A DNA stretch of 35,780 bases from Mogibacterium sp. (GTDB taxonomy: Bacteria; Bacillota; Clostridia; Peptostreptococcales; Anaerovoracaceae). The stretch is from contig JAFRJV010000083.1 of assembly GCA_017432075.1 (NCBI GenBank), forward strand, positions 1 through 35,780, read 5' to 3'. The translations under genes were made by a program, and so were the position numbers. Shown here piece by piece: positions 24,345 to 31,799 of this stretch (position 1 is its first letter; the number at the start of each line of letters is the position of its first letter). The notes below the pieces were generated by a model. The model was not told the DNA's origin and did no database searches. It saw only the letters and a program-made list of their open reading frames with translations.

Positions 24345-25856
24345 TTAAAGTCCGTACAGTTCAGTATACTTCTCTTCAAGGTAATTTATATAGTAACCCG
24401 GATCAAATTCCGCCCCATATACTCTGTCCAGCAGTTCTGAAGGCTTGAATCTTCCGCCGTGCTGCCAGATGTGCTCACGGTTCCAGTCGTTTACAGGACC
24501 GAAGTCGCCGCTCTCAATGCAGGCGTCTATATCAACCGTCTCGCGCATCTTTGCGAGGAACTGTGCACCGTATGCGTTTCCGAGTGCATAGGAAGGGAAG
24601 TAGCCGAACAGACCGCTTGCCCAGTGGCTGTCCTGGAGCACACCCTGTTTGTCGTCAGGCACATCGATGCCAAGGTATTCCTTATACATGCGGTTCCACT
24701 CTTCAGGGAGATCCTTTACTTCGAGCTCATCATGCATTATACGTTTTTCAAGCTCATAGCGAACCATTATGTGCAGAGAATAGGTAAGTTCATCCGCTTC
24801 AGTTCTGATGAGGGAAGGTTGAGCCTTGTTCACGGCACGGTATAATTCCTCTGCATAGTGTCCTTCCATCTGCTCCGGGAAGACGCGTACCAGTTCAGGG
24901 AATACCAGGCGGCAAAATGCTCTGCTTCTTCCGATGATATTCTCGTAGAATCTGCTCTGACTTTCGTGTATGCTCATCGACACTCCGCCGTCAAGAACTG
25001 TATAAGCCAGTTCATCAGCAGAACCTGTATCGTAAAGCGCGTGCCCGCCTTCATGGACCACACTGTACATCGAATACGCGAAATCATTCTCGTAATAATG
25101 TGTTGTGATACGTTCGTCATGGTGCGAGCCGAGGCTTGTGGTAAAAGGATGCTCAGTTGTTGAGAGTCCCACATGGCCGAGATCGAGGCCTATCATCTTC
25201 ATGAGATAATAGGACAGTTCCTCCTGATCAGCGGCAGGGAAGGATCCGTGTCTGATGCTGTCGTCGACCTGCTCAGCTTCCGAAATACGCTTCAGAAGAG
25301 GCACTATGCCGGCACGGAGTCTTTCGAAAAACCTGTCGCAGGTCTCCATGTTGAGGCCTTCTTCATACTCGTTAAGGCAGTGATCATAGGGATCCATATC
25401 AGGATCGATGTACTTCGCAAACTTCTTCTGGTATGCGAAGAGATCCTCAAGATATGGGCAGAACATATTGAAGTCAGACGCATTCTTTGCTCTTTCCCAT
25501 ACATCTTCGGCCTTCACGAGAAGCTCCTGATAGGCGATGTATTCATCCATAGGGATCTTCTTCATATTACGGATGTCCCTGAGAAGCAGATATACCATGC
25601 GCTTTTCATCAAGGCTGAGTCCGTCCCTGTTTGCATCGAGAAACTCAAGCAGCTCTGCTGTCTCGTCGGATGTGCTCTGCCTGTAGATCTCCTCCGAGAG
25701 AATAGACATTGAAACAGCTCTGTTATCAGCTGTTTCCTTTGGCGCAGTTGTACATCCGTCATAATAAATGAGGCCCATTGCATGCTCATAAGCAGCCATT
25801 TTACGCTGCAGTGCCATGAGCTGTGCGCGGGCTTCATCAAGAGTAATGTTTGTCAT
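24345..25856 (-). CDS. Carboxypeptidase Taq-type metallopeptidase (family M32)
   Basis: 503 residues, the usual M32 length. The HExxH zinc motif is VVHEGGHALYD (about residues 266-270) and the second ligand region is IHESQSRFYEN (about 296). Also visible are GVSMSIHESQ and DSHWASGLFGYFPSYALGN, typical of the family. It removes C-terminal residues from peptides in the cytoplasm. GGAGG lies 10 bases upstream of the ATG. It is first in the minus-strand operon and diverges from the MATE gene across an 80-base gap with many TATAAT-like words. Confidence 0.95.
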   Translation of the reverse strand: MTNITLDEARAQLMALQRKMAAYEHAMGLIYYDGCTTAPKETADNRAVSMSILSEEIYRQSTSDETAELLEFLDANRDGLSLDEKRMVYLLLRDIRNMKKIPMDEYIAYQELLVKAEDVWERAKNASDFNMFCPYLEDLFAYQKKFAKYIDPDMDPYDHCLNEYEEGLNMETCDRFFERLRAGIVPLLKRISEAEQVDDSIRHGSFPAADQEELSYYLMKMIGLDLGHVGLSTTEHPFTTSLGSHHDERITTHYYENDFAYSMYSVVHEGGHALYDTGSADELAYTVLDGGVSMSIHESQSRFYENIIGRSRAFCRLVFPELVRVFPEQMEGHYAEELYRAVNKAQPSLIRTEADELTYSLHIMVRYELEKRIMHDELEVKDLPEEWNRMYKEYLGIDVPDDKQGVLQDSHWASGLFGYFPSYALGNAYGAQFLAKMRETVDIDACIESGDFGPVNDWNREHIWQHGGRFKPSELLDRVYGAEFDPGYYINYLEEKYTELYGL

Positions 25857-25936
25857 AAAATTAATACCTCCGGTAACTGATTAAGTGTATTATATTATAA
25901 AATAATCTCAGTTGATTAGCCACAGGCAGCAGCATT

Positions 25937-27289
25937 TTGGAATTCAATAAAAAAGCACTCAACAGAAAACTAATAAAAATAGCGACACCTATAGCCATAC
26001 AGGGCATCGTATCAGCGACTCTTTCTATGGTCGACAACATCATGGTGGGATTTCTGGGAGAGACCGAGCTTGCAGCAGTAGGTGTGGGATCCCAGCTGTT
26101 TATGGTGCATTATCTTGTGCTGTTCGGGATACTGTCCGGATCTGCGACCTTCATGGCCCAGTTCTATGGTACAAAGGACATGGGCAACATACGCAAGGTA
26201 ATAGGCTTTGATTTTACGCTTCTCGCTGTTCTCGGAGCAGTGCTGTTCATTCTTGTAAACTGCTTCACCGACAGCATCCTGTCTGTATATACTGAAGACC
26301 CTGCCGTAAAGGCTCTGGCTGCGCAGTACGTGAGGATCAACAGCCTTTCGTTCCTGCTTCTGGCGGTATCCTCGCCTCTGGAAATGGCGTTCAAGGCGAC
26401 ACAGCAGGTCAGGATACCTATGCTGATAAGCAACGTGATCTTCTTCACAAATATTGCTATCAATTACGTACTCATCTTCGGTAAGTTAGGTTTCCCGAAG
26501 ATGGGAGTTGCGGGTGCGGCGATAGGTACGATCTCATCAAGGATCATAGAAGTCATCATGAATTCGCTGTTCGCTTTCCGTACACGGAATGAGTTCTGCG
26601 GAAAGGTAAGAAGCTATTTCGGATGGGATCGTGAACTTGTGAAGAGGATCATAAAGAATGCCACGCCGACGACCATAAATGAATTTTTCTGGAGCTTCGG
26701 GCAGACGATGTATGTGGCAGCATTCAGCCGCATAAGTACTACTGCATATGCGGCCTATCAGGCGGCGAATTCCATTTTCAATATATTCAACTTTGCAGCA
26801 TTCAGCATAGGAGATGCAGCGCTGATACTCATAGGTGAAAAACTGGGTGAAGGCGACATGGATTACACATGGAAGCTTTCAAAACATCTGATCAAAGCCA
26901 GTTTGCTTGCAGGTCTCATTATTGGAACGATAACCATATTATTGTCACAACCGCTGTCGGGCATATTCAAACTCACTGACATGGGTAAGATGTATACCAG
27001 GTACATACTTATAGTGTTCGGAGCAACGATGGCGGCGGATCTTTTCAATGGCCTGCAGATCGCAGGCATACTGAGAGCGGGAGGAGACACAAAATTTGCC
27101 ATGATCTCAGAGAGCGCATGCATATGGCTGGTAGCTGTTCCTCTGGCATTCACCGCATCTCTCGTCTGGCATCTGCCGGTGCACCTGGCTCTGCTCGTGA
27201 CCAGAACTGAAATGATCATCAGAGGAACCATCCTCGCAAAACGTTATCTCTCAAAGAAGTGGATGAATACGGTAATAACCGATCTTTAG
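25937..27289 (+). CDS. MATE-family multidrug/metabolite exporter
   Basis: 450 residues with a probable TTG start: no ATG is available before the first membrane helix, and the next in-frame ATG (26029 region) would remove it. Twelve membrane segments in two similar halves are apparent; IATPIAIQGIVSATLSMVDNIMVGFLG is the typical MATE N-terminus. It is an Na+- or H+-driven efflux pump of unknown substrate. The ribosome binding site is weak (AGG 10 bases before TTG). No obvious link to either neighbour. Confidence 0.93.
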   Translation: MEFNKKALNRKLIKIATPIAIQGIVSATLSMVDNIMVGFLGETELAAVGVGSQLFMVHYLVLFGILSGSATFMAQFYGTKDMGNIRKVIGFDFTLLAVLGAVLFILVNCFTDSILSVYTEDPAVKALAAQYVRINSLSFLLLAVSSPLEMAFKATQQVRIPMLISNVIFFTNIAINYVLIFGKLGFPKMGVAGAAIGTISSRIIEVIMNSLFAFRTRNEFCGKVRSYFGWDRELVKRIIKNATPTTINEFFWSFGQTMYVAAFSRISTTAYAAYQAANSIFNIFNFAAFSIGDAALILIGEKLGEGDMDYTWKLSKHLIKASLLAGLIIGTITILLSQPLSGIFKLTDMGKMYTRYILIVFGATMAADLFNGLQIAGILRAGGDTKFAMISESACIWLVAVPLAFTASLVWHLPVHLALLVTRTEMIIRGTILAKRYLSKKWMNTVITDL

Positions 27290-27313
27290 ATCCGGTACCG
27301 GGAGGTATCATCG

Positions 27314-28897
27314 ATGAAAAATAAAACCAGAAAACAATATCTGCTGGCGGTCCTGGCATTTCTCCTGTTCTATGCCGTTCTGCTGATCCTGCTCGTCATG
27401 AGCGAGAAGGACCAGCCCGGCGCGCATATACACACCATAGGAGATGCGATCTGGTACTCACTGGTCACGATATCTACTGTCGGTTACGGAGATGTCACAC
27501 CTGTATCGCACGCAGGACATATTATAGGGATCATCTTCCTCCTGATGTCAATGGGATTACTGGTCGCGTTATTCGGATCTGTCGTATCGGTACTCACCAG
27601 TGAAGGCTTTCCGATGCTCAGACTGGGATTCAGAAGACGCAGCAACTGGTACTATTTCGCTGAGTTTACTTCAGAGGCCGATGTACTTGCCCGGGATATC
27701 CTCCGCGAGGATCCCGACGGAGTCATTATTTTCGGCATAAACAAGGAAATGGAGATCGAAAAGCCTGACTATCCCTGCTACTTTATCAATGTGTCTCCGG
27801 CAAAAATAGTAGCCCATAAGAAGGGGATAGGGGAAAGGTGCAAGCTGTTCTTCCTCGATGAGAATGACATCGGCGGAAATCTGAAAGCGATGCATGCCCA
27901 TGAACTCGACGCTGACGTATATGCCCGTACAATGAGCGGATCTGAGAAGATGTCGGGCAATATCCATCTGTTCCAGAGTTATGACTGCTGCGCCAGAAGC
28001 TACTGGAGAGAACATCCTCTGCATCATATGGAAGACATGATCGTCATCATCGGTTTCGGACACTACGGGACCGCATTGCTTGAACGCGCGATCCTCATGA
28101 ACATAAACGATTCAGATTTTGATGTATCTTACCATGTGTTCGGTGACAGCAGGAGATTCAGACAGATACACGACAATCTCAGCACTGCGATGGGAATAAA
28201 TGAGAAGCATGAGGGCCATGACAGCATCTTCTTTCATGAAGAAGGCTGGGAGAGCGCTCATGAGATCATAAGACATGCCGACAGGATCATAATATGCGAG
28301 GACGATGTGGAGACCGGTTGGGATATCTACTGGCAGATACAGCGTTTCTATAATAACAAGAACCGTATCCACCTCAGGAGCAACCGCATCACTCCGGGAG
28401 TAAACTATTTCGGCACGAATGAACAGATATTTACCGTAAACCAGATCGTCCGCACAAGGCTCAATGACGCAGCGAGGCTCATGAATGACCTGTACCGCAG
28501 GAGTGTTAAGGAAAGTCTCGACTGGGATGAACTGAACGACAGACTCAAGCAGTCAAAAATCGCTGCAGCCGACCATCTTATCGTTAAAATAAAACTGCTG
28601 CTGGACGGCCGGGAGATAACCGATCTGGACTATGAGACTTTCAAGGCGGCATACGACTCGCTCTGCGAGGCAAAAAAGGATCCTGCAAAGCTGGATATGC
28701 TCCGCAGGATAGAACATGCACGATGGGTGCGCTTTTATGCGTATTACAACTGGAAATACGGTAAAGTAAAGGATCCTTACAAGCGTGAGAACCCGATGAT
28801 ATGTGAGTACGATGACATGACTGAAGCCCAGAAGGCATATCATGACCGCGCGTGGGATCTCATAGGCGAACTTGCAAAACAGCTGAGCAGCAACTGA
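27314..28897 (+). CDS. Two-TM K+ channel with Rossmann and RyR domains
   Basis: 527 residues. Membrane helices at about 10-29 and 70-95 flank a pore loop with the K+ selectivity filter TVGYGD (55-60). The cytoplasmic part has an RCK/TrkA-N-like region, including a nucleotide-binding motif (IIGFGHYGTALLE, near 246). The end (about 466-516) is a RyR domain: EHARWVRFYAYYNWKYG, DPYKRENPMICEYDDM, AQKAYHDRAWDLI. RyR domains in bacteria have been proposed to bind nucleotide-type ligands, so this is likely a ligand-gated K+ efflux channel. GGGAGG precedes the ATG. It converges with trkH, with only 2 bases between stops. Confidence 0.88.
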   Translation: MKNKTRKQYLLAVLAFLLFYAVLLILLVMSEKDQPGAHIHTIGDAIWYSLVTISTVGYGDVTPVSHAGHIIGIIFLLMSMGLLVALFGSVVSVLTSEGFPMLRLGFRRRSNWYYFAEFTSEADVLARDILREDPDGVIIFGINKEMEIEKPDYPCYFINVSPAKIVAHKKGIGERCKLFFLDENDIGGNLKAMHAHELDADVYARTMSGSEKMSGNIHLFQSYDCCARSYWREHPLHHMEDMIVIIGFGHYGTALLERAILMNINDSDFDVSYHVFGDSRRFRQIHDNLSTAMGINEKHEGHDSIFFHEEGWESAHEIIRHADRIIICEDDVETGWDIYWQIQRFYNNKNRIHLRSNRITPGVNYFGTNEQIFTVNQIVRTRLNDAARLMNDLYRRSVKESLDWDELNDRLKQSKIAAADHLIVKIKLLLDGREITDLDYETFKAAYDSLCEAKKDPAKLDMLRRIEHARWVRFYAYYNWKYGKVKDPYKRENPMICEYDDMTEAQKAYHDRAWDLIGELAKQLSSN

Positions 28898-28899
28898 TA

Positions 28900-30342
28900 T
28901 CAGCGCTTCCAGGTCCTGACTGAGAAGAGGAAGAGGACAGGGAAGAGTTCGAGTCTGCCCGCGAGCATATCAAACGCCAGCACCAGCTTTGAAAGGCCTG
29001 AGAATGCTGCAAAATTGCCTGCCGGACCGACCATCCCAAGACCCGGACCGATGTTGTTTATACATGCGATGACACCCGTCACATTTACTTCAAACGGGAA
29101 ATTGTTGAGGGATACCAGAACCACGCTGACTACCGTTACCAGACAGTAAACAGTAAGGTATATCATGCAGGTATTAAGGGTATCTTCCTCCACGATCCGT
29201 CCCTCAAAGCGGATACTTTCAACGGACCTTGAGTGGATCATTCTGCGCATGCTTCTTTTGGCAGTGCGCAGAAGCAGCATGATTCTCGACACTTTCAGAC
29301 CTCCGCCCGTGCTTCCCGCGCACGCGCCGATGAACATCAGCAATACGAGAAGGGTGCGTGAGTACTCCGGCCACTGGTCAAAATCCATTGTACCGAATCC
29401 GGTCGTAGTGATGATCGATGAAACAGAAAAGAATGAATGACGAACAGCCTGATGGAGGGATCCGTACAGGCTGTTTATATTTATCGCGATCGTTATCACG
29501 GCAAAGGCAACGATGCCCAGATACCAGTGAAATTCCTCACTCCTGATGGCGGCCTTAAATCTCCTCAGGAAAACAAGGTAATAGATGTTGAAGTTGACAC
29601 CGAACATCAGCATAAAAATACTTATGACGACTTCAAAGTATTCGCTGTCATAATGACCTATGCTGGCGCCGTGGTTCGAGAAACCACCCGTGCCGGCAGT
29701 GCCGAACACATTGATGAAACAGTCAAACAGAGGCATTCCCCCCGCAAGAAGGAGGACAAGCAGCAGTGCCGACATCGCAAAATAGATGCCGTAGAGAATC
29801 GCTGCTGTGTCGCGCATCTTCGGGACGAGCTTTGCAGAGGAAGGTCCCGGCGCTTCAGCTCTGAGAATATACATGCTTCTCTTGCCGCCAAGCGGAACGA
29901 TTATCATACTGAATACAAGTATTCCCATGCCGCCGATCCAGTGTGTGAAGCTGCGCCAGAACAGCATGGCGTTGTCGAGAGACTCTATGTCTGTAAGTAT
30001 GCTTGAACCCGTTGTGGTAAATCCCGATACTGTCTCAAAGAACGCATCGATGAACCCCGGGATCTGCCTGCTTATGACAAAAGGAAGGCAGCCGAAGAAA
30101 CTGAGCACGATCCATGAAAGACCGGTGATGGCAAAGCCTTCGCGTGCGTAAATACTGCTCTTGCCGGGTCTGACAAGACTGAGAAGTCCGCCTGCAGCAG
30201 CAGTAAGAACTGCTGTGATCAGGAATGCGCGTACAGAAGCATGCTCATGATAGATCAGTCCCACTATCACAGGGATGATAAGCAGGCCCGCTTCAATCAA
30301 TAATATTTGTCCTACTGTATGTAATACTACTTTTGTTTTCAT
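28900..30342 (-). CDS. trkH: Potassium uptake protein TrkH
   Basis: 480 residues; K+ transporter with four pore loops and the filters TTTGSS, TAGTGGF, TTTGFGT and NIGPGLG, each with the key Gly. AGSTGGGLKVSR and SSIITTTGFGTMDF are strongly conserved. The gene starts 3 bases after trkA with no separate ribosome binding site, so translation is coupled. TrkA, bound below the membrane, gates it by NAD(H) or ATP/ADP. Confidence 0.96.
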   Translation of the reverse strand: MKTKVVLHTVGQILLIEAGLLIIPVIVGLIYHEHASVRAFLITAVLTAAAGGLLSLVRPGKSSIYAREGFAITGLSWIVLSFFGCLPFVISRQIPGFIDAFFETVSGFTTTGSSILTDIESLDNAMLFWRSFTHWIGGMGILVFSMIIVPLGGKRSMYILRAEAPGPSSAKLVPKMRDTAAILYGIYFAMSALLLVLLLAGGMPLFDCFINVFGTAGTGGFSNHGASIGHYDSEYFEVVISIFMLMFGVNFNIYYLVFLRRFKAAIRSEEFHWYLGIVAFAVITIAININSLYGSLHQAVRHSFFSVSSIITTTGFGTMDFDQWPEYSRTLLVLLMFIGACAGSTGGGLKVSRIMLLLRTAKRSMRRMIHSRSVESIRFEGRIVEEDTLNTCMIYLTVYCLVTVVSVVLVSLNNFPFEVNVTGVIACINNIGPGLGMVGPAGNFAAFSGLSKLVLAFDMLAGRLELFPVLFLFSVRTWKR

Positions 30343-30345
30343 AAA

Positions 30346-31704
30346 TTATCGAAGGATCATGGAAAGATCCGTCAGCTGCTTTAACGTTGTTGCAATTATG
30401 ACATTGTCACCCTGCTCGATGGTGTCATTGCCGCGGGGTATGATCACGGTCCGGTTGCGCAGAATTCCGCATATCAGGATTCCTTCCTTGAGTTTCATGT
30501 CCTTCAGCGGGATCCCGGTAAGGTTTTCGTGCTTTTCTTTTACTTTGAATTCAAGCGCTTCTGCAGAGTTTTCGGATATACGGTACACTGTCTCAACATT
30601 ACTGCTGCCTGCGCTTTCCGCAGCGCGTACGTAGCCGATGACACGGTTTGCAACTATGTCACGAGGGCAGACGATACTGCCGGCACGGTCAGCGTCAATA
30701 AGATCTATCATGTTGTTTCTGGAGATCTTGGTGACGACTTTAGGGACGCCTTCGCGCTCGGCGTACATCCCCATAAGAACATTGACTTCGTCGATACCGG
30801 TTAGGGCTATGAACGCATCTGCCTCATCCAGACCTTCTTCATCGAGTATCTCACGGCTGGTACCGCTGGCATTTATGACGAGAAGATCAGGAAGAGTCTG
30901 ATTGAACGTTTCGGCATTTTCCGGATCACTTTCGATAACAACAGGTTTCATGCCTATCCCGCGCATCATGCGTACGAGATAATACGCTATCATACCGGCG
31001 CCCATTATGATGACATGTTTAGGCATCCGGCTGATGATACCGCATAGTTTGAGGAAGTGTTCCGCTTCTTTAGGCTCAGCTGCGAAACTTATGACATCGC
31101 CCTTCATAAGAGTTACGGTGCCGTCAGGAATGATAGTGGTGCCGTTTCTCCTGATAGCGCATACCAGAGCTTTGGAGTTGTATTTCATCCCAAGATCCTG
31201 CAATGTCATCGAGGTGACAGGACCGTCTTTCGTCAGACGGAATTCTACGATCTCAAACAGACCGTGTCTGAAAGGTTCCACAGACATGAGGCCCGGGAAG
31301 CGAAGCACGGAAAAAATCTCCTGAGCTGCATAGAGTTCAGGGTTTATCGTCATGGAAAGCCCCATGTCTTCAGAGAATAATTCGATCTCATCGGCAAGAT
31401 CCGGCTTGCGTACGCGGGCTATGGTATGCGAAGCACCGAGCTTTCTTGCCAGAAGGCAGCAGATCATGTTTACTTCATCACTGTTTGTTGCCGCTATGAC
31501 AAGATCAGCGGTACTGACACCTGCTTCAATGAGCAGATTCCTATCGGTTCCGTTCCCGGACAGACAAAGGATGTCAAGACTGTTCTGCAGTTCCAGGAGC
31601 TTTTTCTCATTGCGCTCTATTGCGACTATCTGATGACCTTCCTGGGCAAGCTGATCAATGAGTATGCCGCCGACTTTTCCGGTGCCGATTACGATTATTT
31701 TCAC
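30346..31704 (-). CDS. trkA: Trk system regulatory subunit TrkA
   Basis: 452 residues with a GTG start (GAGG 8 bases upstream). Two RCK units in tandem: the first Rossmann motif GTGKVGGILIDQL with acidic VAIERN, the second IIMGAGMIAYYLVRMM with VVIESD, each followed by a TrkA-C domain. This is full-length TrkA as in enterobacteria. It controls the TrkH pore encoded next. A promoter for this operon lies within the gap before the GTPase-nuclease gene. Confidence 0.96.
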   Translation of the reverse strand: MKIIVIGTGKVGGILIDQLAQEGHQIVAIERNEKKLLELQNSLDILCLSGNGTDRNLLIEAGVSTADLVIAATNSDEVNMICCLLARKLGASHTIARVRKPDLADEIELFSEDMGLSMTINPELYAAQEIFSVLRFPGLMSVEPFRHGLFEIVEFRLTKDGPVTSMTLQDLGMKYNSKALVCAIRRNGTTIIPDGTVTLMKGDVISFAAEPKEAEHFLKLCGIISRMPKHVIIMGAGMIAYYLVRMMRGIGMKPVVIESDPENAETFNQTLPDLLVINASGTSREILDEEGLDEADAFIALTGIDEVNVLMGMYAEREGVPKVVTKISRNNMIDLIDADRAGSIVCPRDIVANRVIGYVRAAESAGSSNVETVYRISENSAEALEFKVKEKHENLTGIPLKDMKLKEGILICGILRNRTVIIPRGNDTIEQGDNVIIATTLKQLTDLSMILR

Positions 31705-31732
31705 TTGATTGCCTCGCTCTCAAATATATAAT
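31705..31732 (+). promoter_or_regulatory. Predicted promoter for the GTPase-NYN gene
   Basis: Plus strand: TTGATT (31705-31710), 16-base spacer, perfect TATAAT (31727-31732). Predicted start near 31739 gives a leader of about 60 bases before the ATG at 31800. It lies inside the leader of the divergent trkA transcript. Confidence 0.6.
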
Positions 31733-31746
31733 TATCTTTTGATAGA

Positions 31747-31775
31747 CTTATACCACACGCATATTTCACAAGCAA
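31747..31775 (-). promoter_or_regulatory. Predicted promoter for trkA-trkH
   Basis: Minus strand: TTGCTT (31775-31770), 17-base spacer, extended -10 TGGTATAAG (TATAAG at 31752-31747). Predicted start near 31740. It faces the + strand promoter at 31705-31732, so each polymerase would have to pass over the other promoter. Confidence 0.5.
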
Positions 31776-31799
31776 ACAAAACCGACCGGTGAAGAGTTA

